A DNA stretch of 27,933 nucleotides from Cudoniella acicularis (taxonomy: Eukaryota; Ascomycota; Leotiomycetes; Helotiales; Helotiaceae), in contig JAAMPI010000698.1 in assembly GCA_013054445.1 (NCBI GenBank), positions 1-27,933 on the forward strand, given 5' to 3'. The notes under the pieces were generated by a model that saw only the letters and a program-made list of their open reading frames with translations, did no database searches and had not been told where the DNA came from. Position numbers and translations under genes: made by a program. Below, one piece after another: positions 10,790 through 21,583 of the stretch (within the stretch, counting starts at the first letter, position 1; every line of letters starts with the position of its first letter).

Positions 10790-11743
10790 TCTGGACGGTT
10801 TTCAAGCTTTCTTTTCGAATGAGGAAGTATAGATTGGGCTTCATCTAACTGTGTAATCCCTAGTGTGGAGGGAAGCTTGAAGACTGCCGTTTAATGAAGT
10901 AGTGGAAGTTCGATTTTACCAAGTCTCTGTTATGCTTGGAATGATGTGAGGTACTGAGTACCAATAATGTGGGAGAAGTAGTAATTAAGCGTACCTACCA
11001 TGGTTGCCTGAAAGTGGGTTGTACGACTGGACGCCTGAGATCAACCACCGGCTGCACTCGCAGGGATTGGCAAACGCTGCCTAAGCGCCACTAGATATTT
11101 AGTAGTCGAGGTAATAAATGAAGAACTTTCATATCTAAATGCTAACATTAACATAGGGAATCTTATTGAAGTATTTCTGTACAGTAGCGCATTTCAATGG
11201 AGATGGTACTATACAACACAAGATCTGATCTTTTTACGAAAACTATCTATCACTCCCTTGACCCTGACAAAATGAATAGTGCTACTTCTCATTTCTCTAA
11301 AGACACCGATCGCTGTATGGGATGCGGTAGCATTGAGACTGTGTCTAAATCAAAGGAAGACACGCATCACCGGGACATCTTTAGAAACCTTGAATCATTT
11401 TGTTACTTGCCGCTAAGACACTTGTCTCGACTGTCAGGCATGGGCCATGGGCCAATGATACGAGGTAAACAAATTTTTTTGATTTCGTCTGATTTGTTGC
11501 TGTTCAGACGGCGGTGAAGGAACTTCCCGGGACGCCAGAAATAGAGCCAAAGAGCCATATTATTTGCAATTCCCATTCTCGAAGGCGACCTGCCTGTCCA
11601 AAGCCCGCAGAAGCTAAGGCGACGGATATCTGAAATGTAGGGTTGTTTGAGTTGAATGCAGAACTTTGGGCCGTTATCCACGCTAGGAAGGGCCTCGCAG
11701 ACGAGAATCCCCATTTCTCTCCATCAGTGAAGACCATGGGCCA
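10790..11743. other. Intergenic region, no supported gene
   Basis: About 950 bp containing the upstream region of copy B and the downstream side of the DUF3253-like fragment. A 106-codon plus-strand frame (11197-11517) and overlapping minus-strand frames (11403-11737) exist but show no family motif, and they overlap one another. They are not called as genes. Confidence 0.45.
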
Positions 11744-12059
11744 TTATTGGGCCCTCCTGATGCGAATGGGGCCTGCAATGTGTTCCAATTTTTCTCCCAA
11801 ATCCCCTTAAGATCGTGCCTTTTTGTAGGATTTCGACTTCTCCTCGCGATCTCATTTCGGCCGCCATTTTTCGAATCTCGGGCATACATTCTTGCCATGA
11901 AAACATGTTCGCAGAACGAAGTTCCTGGGTGCTGAGTGCACGGGCAACTTCAGAAGGACAGAAGGTTTTCGGAGGATTGCGGCCAGCCAGGAGCCGTTCG
12001 AGATGTGGGAGCAGGATGGTTCGCAGAGGTGGTGGTGTTGACACGGTGATCGGAACCAC
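11744..12059 (-). pseudogene. DUF3253-like protein fragment, frameshifted
   Basis: On the minus strand the frame reads LLAGRNPPKTFCPSEVARAL, then a short insert, then SWQECMPEIRKMAAEMRSRG and VEILQKGTILRG. This fits the DUF3253 family, whose members share K(T)xCPSEVARAL, W..LMP.VR and V.QKG and end in GPIR. In this frame the C-terminus is wrong. One base fewer in the G4 run (plus-strand CCCC, 11803-11806) restores HIAGPIRIRRAQ followed by TAA at 11746-11744, the expected family ending. So either one base was inserted or the sequence has an error. No ATG is found: the frame opens at a GTG (12059) just after CATTTCAG, which looks like a 3' splice site, so an upstream exon may exist or the 5' end may be lost. 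Full family members are about 80-110 aa, so this is nearly complete. Function of the family is unknown. Confidence 0.65.
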
Positions 12060-12723
12060 CTGAAATGAGCTAGGTACCTAGTGTAACTGCTGACTCAGCA
12101 ACCCTTGTGTCCATAGATCCACCACATCCATACTGAGTTCTGTTTTGTCTCGTAGAAGCCTCTACTGCGCTTTGGATATTGTGAATACAGACGCCCTAAA
12201 GTCCTTTCAATGATGCGTATGGGGTAAATGGTAAGGGAGAGCAATGCAAGACCCATTTTGAAAGTGGACAGCCCTCCACTACGGAGTAGATTTGCATCTT
12301 GATTCCCTTTCTGCCCATATTTTCCTGGATATTATTGCTAATTCTCAATTTTTTACTTTTTTTCGTCATCATTGAACGGTCATGCCTTATTATGCAGAAA
12401 ATTTAAACCAGTTATCAAGCTGACACGGAACTGTTCCAACTGTCGTTCGCAAGGTCGACCTGTTTCGTCTCTAGCCTCGTGGGAAGTTTGGCCAGTTTCC
12501 TTCTTTTCATCTCCAACACAATTTCATCGACATACATAATCGGTCCAAGCCGTAATGCTTGTTTGTAAGTTTTCTGCGACCTTTTTTTTGGGGGGTAGAG
12601 ATGACACGCGGTGGCATGTTTAACAAAAGTTCACAGTCCTAGCAAACGCACCCACAATCTCTCGAGCTTTTTATCGATTGATGCTTTTGATAACACCATA
12701 CCGCATTCTGCAATCGAGTAACC
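12060..12723. other. Intergenic region upstream of copy C
   Basis: About 660 bp with no supported gene. It includes short T-rich runs near 12351-12362 and 12582-12590, and presumably the former promoter of the broken BTB copy that follows. Confidence 0.45.
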
Positions 12724-13942
12724 ATGTCGTCTACCAAAATTAAACCAGCAGCAGCCTTTACGAGCCAAGAGGCGCGATATTCAATACGAATCGTCAAGCA
12801 GTTCTGGAACGGGGGAACTAGTATTCGACCCCGATGGAGACCTCGTCTTCGAATTAACACGCTGGAATGATGAGGGAGACACAATGGGCAACGGTTCGAA
12901 AAGGGTTTTTATGGAGAGAGATCTTGTTCGTCTGCGACAACTCTCTTTCAAGTTAGAATAGTCGGATGAGGTGGAACAAACAATGGATCCCCCCTTGAGT
13001 ATTGAGTCTGGTAGAGAGCTTGTTCGCCTACGAGTCTCCTCCAAGGCCATGTCAATTGCGCCCCCCATTTTCAAAGCAATGCTTCAACTCAATATTTTCG
13101 AAGAGGGTACTGCCCTTGCAGCTGGAGGACAGGCCACAATCCCGCTTCCTGACGATGATTTGGCAGCTTTCAAGATTCTTTTGGACATAATTCACCTCCG
13201 GTCGAGACAAGTTCCCCGCCAGGTCAGCCTCGCTACAATGGCTAATATTGTCCTATTAATTGATAAGTACCAGATTCTCGAGACGATAGAACTCTATGTC
13301 GATCTTTGGGCTCCTCAATTAAAGAAATCGCTTCCCCATAGCTTCACCGCAGACCTTATTCCATGGCTATCTATTGCCTGGGTCCTTCAAATGCCTGTTG
13401 GATTCTAGAAATTGACCACGGTCGCAACATACGAGAGCAAAGGTAACATTTTGGACGGGCTGAAACAAGATCTTCCAATTCCTAGGAAAGTGTTCGGTGA
13501 GAAAATGCCTGTTTTCGAGCGGCATTGCCCTTAGCTAACCGGAAGCCAGAGAAAATTGAGCAAAGCCGGGCCGACCTGATTACTCGGGCTTTAAAATTTC
13601 TAGCAGATCACGTCTATATGTATCGTGGAGCTCGTGTGTAGTGCCTGTCCAATCGCGGATTTGACGCCAGGTCTGCCTGCGATGCCACGATATTAGGGTC
13701 TCTTTCCAAAGATCTAGAAGCCAATGGACTATGGCCAGTACCTGAGGCTCCACACAGCGGTTGGTCTTTGAAGAACATAGTACGTAGAATCTCCAAGGTA
13801 AAGGTTAATGCGTTGTGTGACTTTATGAACATTGGGCGGAGGGACCACGAAAAAAAGTCATGGAGTAGAAAAACGGATCAACGACAAGGTTCGTGGCGTT
13901 GAGATGTCTAATAAGGGCCTCTCACTTTCATCTTTTGGATAA
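12724..13942 (+). pseudogene. BTB/POZ pseudogene (copy C)
   Basis: All modules are recognisable but broken. The only suitable ATG (12724) is in frame 1, whereas GELVFDPDGDLVFEL is in frame 2. Frame 2 is then cut by TAG at 12959-12961, just before the BTB core (LRVSSKAMSIAPPIFKAMLQ, LPDDDLAAF, VPRQVSLA, LIDKYQILE, WLSIAWVLQMP). A second TAG (13406-13408) falls inside the helix after the BTB core, where other copies read EF..LT. The family intron is preserved at 13497-13549 (GTGAGA, GCTAAC branch, CCAG). The last exon has a third TAG (13639-13641), then ACDATILGSLSKDLE, LWPVPEAPHSG and ALCDF. The SHGVEKRI block is in another frame after the A7 run at 13850-13856. Three stops and at least two frame breaks make loss of function likely. 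A partial duplication flanks the first stop. Confidence 0.8.
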
Positions 13943-14577
13943 AATTGTTTGGCTGATGCAATCTTTGTTGTGTCATTGTCGCACCTCAAAATTGGTTCTT
14001 GATTGATACGGATACTTCGAAAGACTTCTATTAGCTACGTCAACGAGCTGCATAAGAGGCTTCGGAGGGGGTTTTTTAGCCTGACAAAAGGGAGTAATTT
14101 GTTGGGGTTTGTTTTGTACAATCAGTTTCATGTAAGTACCTCGAGAAATCTATAAGAATCATGAGAAGCGTAGGGGTGAGCAGGGAATTGAACCAACACG
14201 TGAGCTACACAAGCGATGCACCCCTATTAAAATGAAAGTTTAGAATGCTCCCCACTTAGGTACCTGAATTTCTCACAAAACCATTTATTTTTATGACATT
14301 TCGAAGAGAATGCATTATTTTAAAGCAGCCGTTCACACGGAAGATGCCATATCTGGCCTAGCTTAGCCTCATCTGTGCACAACAGAAACTACTAATAGCC
14401 TTGCATAATTCTCCTCTTTTTCGATAATAAACGGCTTTTTTAGCCTCCCACATTGGAAATTGATTGAGGCAATATAAATCTGCAGACCTTCGCGATCGAT
14501 CTGTAATCATTTCCCTTAGGTAGTGCACTACCTGAGCTCATTGAAACTTAAAATTCTGACATATTTTAGGGAACCGT
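13943..14577. other. Intergenic region between copies C and D
   Basis: About 635 bp without a gene. It holds a tRNA-like inverted element (14172-14225). Its last bases before copy D include TGACATATTTT, also seen upstream of copy F (about 18467), a weak hint of shared promoter ancestry. Confidence 0.45.
14172..14225 (-). other. tRNA-like remnant or small inverted-repeat element
   Basis: The ends AGGGGTG (14172-14178) and CACCCCT (14219-14225) are perfect 7-bp inverted complements. On the minus strand the interior has TAGCTCA, like a tRNA D-arm/A box, and GGTTCAATTCC, like a B box/T arm. The element is only 54 nt, lacks an anticodon arm and its T stem does not pair, so it is not a working tRNA. 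It may be a deleted tRNA or a SINE-type remnant, or chance. Confidence 0.25.
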
Positions 14578-15821
14578 ATGATGCCGCGACGCGTACAATT
14601 GAAATCCCCCAAATACCTTCCAATGAAATCCGAACAGATACATCATGGCAAAGCGAAGAAAGGAAGCAGAGCTTCTGCGATTAAGAGAAGAGAGAAGCTC
14701 TTGCGCGACCAGAGAAACTCGAATAATCAACCATCATCTGCGTCCGCTGCTGGTGTATTATTCGAGATCACCGAATTCGATCCTGATGGAGACTTAGATC
14801 TAGAATTGAGATACCCCCATGGCGACGAAAAACATCCAGGACGCGCGAAGCTCATTGAGGAGAACGTTGGGAATGTTGCTATGGGGGTCTGCGGTTCGCA
14901 TGCGTGTTTCTTCGAAGACCCTGACATTACCGTCTCCTACCTTCAAAGTGGTGCTTCGACCTGACGCCTTTCAGGAAAGAATAGCACTTGCTACTGGCGA
15001 AAACAACGTCATCGAGCTTCTCGAGGGCGACCCTTCGGCATTCAAATTCTACTGGATATTATACACCTCCGTTCAAAGCAGGTACCCCGTCGAGTCGATT
15101 TCATGACTCCAACTAGCCTAGCACTTTGGATTGATAAGTGCCAAATGGTGGAGACAGTAGGTCCTTACACTAGTCCCTGGTTTTGGGGACTGAAAGAGTC
15201 AGTCCCTACAACTTTTACCCAGGACTTGGAGCAATGGCTTGCCGTTTGTTAGGTTTTTGAAATGGAGGCGGAGTTTAAAAGCTTGTCAAAAATTGCGATA
15301 TATCAGAGTACGTGTGATATCCGCAAAGACCTCCACGAAGACCTTCCCATCTCAAGTGCAGTTTGTGGTAAGTGATGAGCTAGCAACTTGGGTATAATTT
15401 TAGGCTGATAGGACGATAGACGCAATTGAACAGAGGCGGACTGGATTGATATCGGTTGGTCTAACGGCGCTGAAAACTTACGTTGCTATGTATCAGGGGC
15501 CTATTCAGGTTTGCCTCTCGAGCGAGGCTGGTAGGCCATACGCTTGCGATGCAACCGCTCTAGGCTCTCTTCTTAAAAGTCTCGAAGCTACAAAGCTGTG
15601 GCCACACCCTCAAGTACCATACCCTGGTCTGTCCCTCGAAATACTCCTATATCAAATTGATGGTTTGAAGGTTATCTCTTTGTGCGACTACTACAATAGT
15701 ATAATATCTCGGGGCAATACAGATATTTTGCCCAGCAGCACGATGTTAAAAACACATACAGGGTGGTGTTTCTGTCGTCGGGCAATTGAATGATGGTCTT
15801 GAAGTTTCGAAATTCAAGTAG
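14578..15821 (+). pseudogene. BTB/POZ pseudogene (copy D)
   Basis: A basic N-terminus (ATG 14578; RRVQLKSP, KRREKLLRDQR) leads into EFDPDGDLDLELRYP in frame 1. The frame must change at the G5 run (14883-14887) to read SAVRMRVSSKTLTLPSPTFK in frame 2. It must change again near 15046 to give LLDIIH, VPRRVDF and WIDKCQMVE. TAG at about 15250 replaces the conserved Trp of the IAWVF helix (LAVC-stop-VFEME). A GTAAGT donor stands at the usual place (15368), but no acceptor restores the correct phase. The C-terminal module is present (ACDATALGSLLKSLE, LWPHPQVPYPG, SLCDYY), with a last frame change before GVSVVGQLNDGLEVSKFK and its stop at 15819-15821. At least four breaks indicate a dead gene. Confidence 0.8.
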
Positions 15822-16964
15822 AATCTCTTGAGATTTAGGCAACAATCATAACATTATATTCTACGGCTCTTCTCTATCCAGCACGTTACATAATTCGAAC
15901 TCTGTTTCGATTGAACGGAGCCTGTATGCCAATGGCTAAGCCAAAGATACCAAATCATTAGCCCACAATGGGAATAAGCTCAAATTCACGCGGAACGCGA
16001 TCCAATTAATCAATTAAATATTTGGATTGCTTGACGGATAATGAATGGGTAAGTCGCGCGGCTGGAGTTGGTTATTTGGGAAAGTGAAGTTCTACTCTTC
16101 CTTCCAAGATCTTAAAAAAAAAAAAAAAAAAAAAATAGTTCTCGCTGTTTATTGCTCTTGATCTTGGAAGCAAAGTATGCAGCTTGTTCTTAGAAATACT
16201 CGTCTACGAAATATCAACTGATAAGTTCAACGATCTGATCATTTTCCATGAATTGGTTCGAGGATGGAGAGCCCCTCGGCGACCCCACAACAGCTGAAGT
16301 AATTTTGCCTCGCTAACCACTGGCGGTATGAAATCATTAGGGATTTGATAATGTATTTCGCTGTTACCTTGCTGGGAAATAATTATCAATATTATCACAG
16401 AAGTAGAGGAGTTCCAGGCCGTGAGCAAGCCAACAAAATACCTTGAATAAACATTTTTGGTATAACGAGGTCTTTGAATCTATAACTCGGATTTTAACAT
16501 TTTTAAGACACTTAGCATGGAATATTCTGAAAAATAAGAGAAAAGCAACAAGTATAGAGTTGATAGGGATTGAATTGACTAGACCTATTTGTACTCGGCT
16601 AGCCTCGGCGATGGCGGGGATTTGAAACGTCGACCAAGCTCGCGATTTCAACCTCTCGTATCTTTTTTCATACAACGATCATAGTATGATCATACTTCAA
16701 CCACCGCACTGCATTCATCACGCCTTCTCTTGAAGAGTGCTCCGAATCATCAGCAGAGAGAAAACACACCGCTGCTTTGGAAGGTTCTTGTAAAGCAACC
16801 TGGAATTCAAAAACTGCCCCTTCTGACCCTCAATTTAGGTCACTATTATCTCGAACCCTCAAGGAAGACTTTCCAAGCCTTAAGTGCTATACTTTGCCTC
16901 TTGTAATATTAGCATTCTCCTCACAAATCAACTGGGACTACATCAAAACATTTGGAGGATAAAG
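15822..16964. other. Intergenic region with A22 run and inverted repeat
   Basis: About 1.1 kb with no supported gene; the open frames of 60-103 codons show no motif. It holds an A22 run (16114-16135) inside an 11-bp perfect inverted repeat (CTTCCAAGATC at 16101-16111 and GATCTTGGAAG at 16160-16170). It also has a 14-bp perfect palindrome, AGTATGATCATACT, at 16683-16696. The last part must be the promoter and leader of copy E. Confidence 0.5.
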
Positions 16965-18131
16965 ATGGGTGTCGAACATGTGACCGTGGATCCTGATGGG
17001 GATCTTACGCTTATCCTCACATATCCCGTGGAGCCTAAAGAGAATGAGAAAACTGAAGATGCTGTTAAAGGTATTTCGACAGCAGGTGTAGCAGCGACCA
17101 GCACCGTGCCCTCCGCCGTCTCGGAATCCCCAGCCATGTATGCCGACGGTTTTGAGGCGAAGGAGCCCATTCCTGCCAGAAAAGCCCACTTCCTTGTTTC
17201 CTCGAATGCCATGACAGTAGCGTCACCAGTCTTCAAAGCTATGTTGAGACAGAATAGCTTCAAAGAGGGCCACGACTTATCGCTGGGTTCAGCCAAAGTC
17301 GAACTTCCTGATGACGACCCTTCTGCATTCACAATCGTTGCAAATATTCTTCATCATCGCAATCGTCAAGTTCCAAAGAAAGTGGATTTACAAACCATCA
17401 GTGCTATCTCCCTCCTCGTCGACAAATACCAGCTGTTGGAGGCCATGGAGTTATACCTGGATCTATGGCTTCCGGAGCTCAAGAAGACTCTGCCGACCAC
17501 ATTCACAGAAAACCTGTTTCAATGGCTGAGCATCGCCTGGGTGTTTAGACTTTCAGAAGAATTTAGCCATCTTACAAAGATCGCGGAATGGGAAAGCGAT
17601 CGGAATTTGAGTGTAGAAACCGTTCTAGATTTGCCAATTCCAAGGGCAGTTATTGGTAGTGCTTCATTTCGTTATAATATCTGATGTGTCACATGAGACC
17701 ACTAACATCTTTCAGAGGCAATGGAAAAACAGCGCAAAAACAATATCTCGAGAGTACTTTCTGTATTATCATCAACCCTCGACCAATATGAATCTGGGAA
17801 AATGTGTGACGGTTACGACTGCGACGAAAAACACCGACATGCTTGTGATAGTATGGTCTATGGCTCGCTTTTGAGGAGCGCTAAGGCGATTGGCTTATAC
17901 CCAATACCAGGCCCACCATATGCAGATTTGAGCATGAATATCATTAACACCAAATTCTTCTTCTTAAATGTATCGTCCTTGTGCGATTTTCTGGGTAGGC
18001 AGCGTAACATACCTGCCTACCCGTACCGGGCCATGGTGGAACCGGACCATGGGTTATGTTTGGCGATGAGATTTAAGATGGACTTGATTCGGCAGTCTTC
18101 ACAAGGATGTTCTTTGACTTTTTTCGTATGA
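16965..18131 (+). CDS. BTB/POZ domain protein (copy E), intact
   Basis: Two exons, 16965-17655 and 17716-18131, give 368 aa. The open frame extends upstream to 16884 without an ATG, so the first ATG (16965, context AAAGATGGG) is chosen. The intron (17656-17715, 60 nt) has GTAGTG, an ACTAAC branch site and TTTCAG. VDPDGDLTLILTYP is at 8-21, followed by a long polar Ala/Ser/Glu linker to about 75. The BTB core spans about 76-170: FLVSSNAMTVASPVFKAMLR, LPDDDPSAF, VPKKVDLQ and LLVDKYQLLEA. WLSIAWVFRLSEEF (187-200) follows. The last exon has HACDSMVYGSLLRSAKAIGL, YPIPGPPYADLS, SLCDF and DHGLCLAM. The final dozen residues drift from the usual LEDF ending, possibly from a late frameshift. Likely a nuclear or cytosolic adaptor: no signal peptide or membrane helix is present. 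Partners are unknown. Confidence 0.85.
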
Positions 18132-18517
18132 ATAGTTCACTAGATATTTACGGTTGCTCAATTCTTAGTCAGCGGCTTCCCTCATTAGACGAGGTTGTTG
18201 GAAAATGACTTCTCACTATCGAGTAGTCATAGTAGCTAGACTCTTACGAGTTAGTCGTGAGCGAGTTAATTTGTGAGTATTCCTGGAGCGATAATCTTAA
18301 TTATGTTCAATTGCCGGCATTTTTCCAGAACCCCACTATACGATCCTGGATTTGGACTCCGATTTTCAACCCCTGAAACATTTCGCAACCTTGCTTTGAG
18401 CAACACCCCTGGCCAACTACGTCAGTTGTCCCCACGAAACTAAAAGCTATCAACCTTCATCATGTTTGACATATTTTTGGTAAGACTTCCCTCCTGAACG
18501 CTATCAAGATTGCTAAC
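18132..18517 (+). promoter_or_regulatory. Intergenic promoter region of copy F
   Basis: 386 bp between the stop of copy E and the start of copy F, with no gene. TGACATATTTTTGG lies about 50 bp before the ATG, and a pyrimidine-rich CTTCCCTCCTG follows it, a common arrangement near fungal transcription starts. No TATA box was identified. Confidence 0.35.
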
Positions 18518-19852
18518 ATGAGTCTCATGGAAGGACGTCAGTCCGTGGGACCAACACCCGCAGAACGACGAAATCATCGCCGAATTGGTTCAGTGAAAAA
18601 TTCATCGAGTAGAACAGCATCCATAATCTCACGGCGGGAGAGTTCTTTGCGCGCTACACGACAATCAGATTCACACAATACTTCTTCCAGGCTCACCTCA
18701 CCAATTCCTTCACGACCAGAATACCTTACATTCGACTCTGACGGAGATCTCGTACTTCTTCTCATCTACCCCCCAGAAGAACAATTGCACTCCAAGGCGG
18801 AGGAGCAAAATGACACATCTAGAGATTCAGGGAGTGACGATTCGATGTCCACAATGGGAGAAGAAGCTGCTATGAGTACAGCGTGCCTTTCTTCGCAGCC
18901 TAAAGAAGTCCAAATGCGAGTCTCCTCCCATACATTAATGATCGCGTCACCGGTATTCAAGGCAATGTTGCAACGAAATGCATTCAAAGAGGGAGTTGAT
19001 TTGGCCACTCAAGGGGGAACATTTGTTTCACTTCCCGAAGACGATCCAACTATGTTAAGGATATTGTTGGACATCATCCACCATCGAACAAGGCAGGTCC
19101 CTCTAGAGGTCGATCTCAAGACTCTGACTGGACTTTCAATACTCATCGATAAATATCAGATGCTAGAGGCTTTAGAGTTGTATGTTGATATGTGGGTCGA
19201 AGGATTACAGCGTTCCCTGCCGAACTCTTTCACGACTGATTTCCTTTCGTGGCTCAATGTTGCCTGGGTGTTGAAGCTGCCAGTCGAATTTGAATACCTC
19301 ACCCGAATTGCCGTTCGAGAAAGCCGAGGAGAGATCGGGGGTGAAAATAGACAAGAACCAGAAGACCTTCCAATCCCAGACTCCATCTTAGGTAACACTA
19401 GGCACCGCGAACTACCGGTAACGATCTGACACTGAATAGTGAAAATCGAGGAAACCCGAGAGAAAGCAATCTCAGACGTACTGGCAATCTTCAACCGATA
19501 CGTGGAAAAGTACAAAGGACCAAAAGTTCTTTGCGGAAGCAAAGTGTTCCCTCGGCCAGACGAAAAGAAGATGGCTTGTGACAGTTTGATGCTTGGATCT
19601 TTGCTTAGAAGTGGTCAAGTTAACGGTCTATCGCCAAATCCCGAAGTGCCATTCTCTGGAAAAAGATTCATCGATATTCTTGCGAGCCTTCGTGCACTGA
19701 AACCGATGGCGGTGTGCGACGATTTGCTATCTACTTTCAAATGGGACCCAGCTCCGCCGCCACCATCTCATGGAGTCAAGGCTTCGATCATTGCGAAAAC
19801 CCAAGCTCTCGAAGACCGAATAATTGGACTTGATCTCGAGGATTTTATCTAA
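18518..19852 (+). CDS. BTB/POZ domain protein (copy F), intact
   Basis: Two exons, 18518-19391 and 19440-19852, give 428 aa. The intron (19392-19439, 48 nt) has GTAACA, a CTGAC branch site and AATAG. The ATG at 18518 starts a long basic, Ser/Arg-rich N-terminus (1-66: RRNHRRIGSVK, SRRESSLR), present in neither copy E nor copy I and similar in kind to copy D. FDSDGDLVLLLIYP follows (72-85), with Ser replacing the usual Pro of DPDGDL. An acidic linker runs to about 132. The BTB core is at about 133-230: MRVSSHTLMIASPVFKAMLQ, LPEDDPTML, VPLEVDLK and ILIDKYQMLEALELY. WLNVAWVLKLPVEF follows. The last exon has MACDSLMLGSLLRSGQVNGL, ALKPMAVCDD and a complete ending, HGVKASI through IIGLDLEDFI. It is the most complete copy in the cluster and a good reference for judging the broken ones. 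Confidence 0.9.
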
Positions 19853-20439
19853 GATATTGGTTTTTGCTTATACGATATGTTGACTTGGAGGCGGGCCACT
19901 GTATTGGAAAGTGGGAGAGCAGACTGAGGGTGAAGTGTACAGCATCTGTGATATACAAATTAATAATTGCAAGCAAACAAGGTGTGGCCAATGTCACCGT
20001 TGCCGATTTCATTTTCCGATTTAATGTTTTCTTCTCTTTATCACTCATACAGGATGCTAATCGGAGAAGTTCTATCCTTTCAAGTGCAAGGGGAACATCA
20101 AATGTCTCCCGGAAATGGTTAGTTCTGGAGACCGGATAGTGAACTAGAAAGTGGAGTAGTTATGGAGTAGTAACTTCTTTTGGACATAGCATTAGTGTAG
20201 TCCCTTGCTGAGATCTTCGACGAAGCTAACCCCAGGGGCAAAAAGCGGCTATCATTCCCGACGACAATGATCTGACCAACACTATTGAACGGTCTAGCCA
20301 AACGGTGGTTGTAACATCAATTGAATCGCAGCCTTGAACCACTTAGTCATATTTGAGACGAGTAGATGACTACGTTTTATCCAAATATTGCTAACTATTC
20401 TCTACAGGCCTCGTGTCGGGCTTTTCGCTGCTCCACGAA
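19853..20439. other. Intergenic region; possible leader intron of copy G
   Basis: About 590 bp with no supported gene. Just before copy G the sequence GCTAACTATTCTCTACAG (20389-20406) looks like a branch site plus 3' splice site, so copy G may once have had an intron in its 5' untranslated region or an extra upstream exon. No paired donor was fixed. Confidence 0.4.
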
Positions 20440-21583
20440 ATGGCTGCCCAAATTTTGACTTTCGATCCAGATGGTGGCTTGCACCTCATGCTTTTGTACC
20501 CGATCGAAATCCAAGAGAAAATATATCATGATGGCTTTGAAGATTTCGAGTCAGATGAGACTGCGTTCAAGAGAGATCCGACTGTGTTGGCGTCTGGATC
20601 AGTGCGCATGCTTGTCTCCTCCAAGCACTTGATGCTAGCGTCGCCGGTCTTCAAAGTCATGCTAGGGAATCAAAATTTAAAGAGTGTAAAACTTTTTCAG
20701 AAGGAATGGTGGAGGTGCTTCTACCTGACGACAATCTGACCTTCATTAAGATTCTGATGAACATCGTCCATGGACATACTCGCAAAGTGCCACGTCGAGT
20801 TTCTCTAAGGGCCCTATCTCGTCTTTCTATATTGGTCGACAAGTATCAGATGCTCGGAGTAGTGGAATTGTTCTCAGACACCTGGATCCAATTTCTCAAA
20901 AAGGACCTCCCACCCTCGAACGAGTTTATCCCACGTAAGCTCATGCTTGGCTAGCGGTTTCTTGGGTATTTAGGAAGCGTGAAGAATTTGGACACATCAC
21001 CGGAATTCTCATGCGTGAGGTGGAAGAAGAATTTGAGCACTTCATTGAGGGTGGTCTACCAATACCTGCTTCAGTGATTAGTGGGTTGATCTGCTTGGTA
21101 TTTTAGGGATGTAACAGCTGACAGAGATTTAGTCGAAATCAAGGTAAACCGATAGGCAGTTTTACTTCACGTATATTATATCATCGGGCAAATGCTTGGG
21201 AGCATCGAGAATTTGGAGTCTTCTGGCAACATTGCACTCGTGGCGACAACCTCAAATAAAGTCGAGCCTGCGACTCAATGTTATTAGGATCACTTCAAGA
21301 GAATTCAAGAAGGGTGTACCTACCGCCTCTTGAACTGCCGTATGACGAATGCTTCAGTGACATTGCGAGTTTGATCAGATCTGTGAAATGCACAGCATTG
21401 TGTGATCTGGTGCTGGACGAAACAACTACAAATCAGAATCATAGGCCTGCTCATGGTCTCATGGTCTCATTGGATTTTATTGATAAAGAACTGAAGCGCT
21501 TAGAGGAAATACTCTGGGGTCTAGTTATTGAGGAATTTCTAGCGAATCCTAAAGCGTGGGGTAACGTTCATCCACTTATTTAG
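20440..21583 (+). pseudogene. BTB/POZ pseudogene (copy G)
   Basis: From the ATG at 20440 the frame reads ILTFDPDGGLHLMLLYP, a linker, and MLVSSKHLMLASPVFKVML. A one-base loss after the short T run at 20676-20678 (TTTAAA in relatives) shifts the frame. The continuation GMVEVLLPDDN, KVPRRVSL and ILVDKYQMLGVVELF then lies in another frame. A second one-base loss at the T run 20947-20948 is needed to read WLAVSWVFRKREEF. The family intron donor may survive as GTGGGT near 21080, but no good acceptor is evident. The next exon segment has a TAG within CGATAGGCA (about 21151), where CAG is likely ancestral, and a further frame break. The C-terminal module (SMLLGSLQENS, ELPYDECFSD, ALCDLVL, HGLMVSLD) is otherwise well kept. 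It looks like a recently lost copy. Confidence 0.75.

Noticed and set aside
11197..11517. 106-codon plus-strand frame, and minus-strand frames 11403-11737
   Set aside because: No motif, mutual overlap, and no splice or promoter context. Treated as chance frames next to the DUF3253-like fragment.
14800..14915. An intron between DPDGDL and the BTB core in copy D
   Set aside because: No GT..AG pair fits the interval, so the frame change at the G5 run is taken as an indel.
16364..16675. 103-codon minus-strand frame
   Set aside because: No motif, AT-rich, no conserved neighbour; likely chance.
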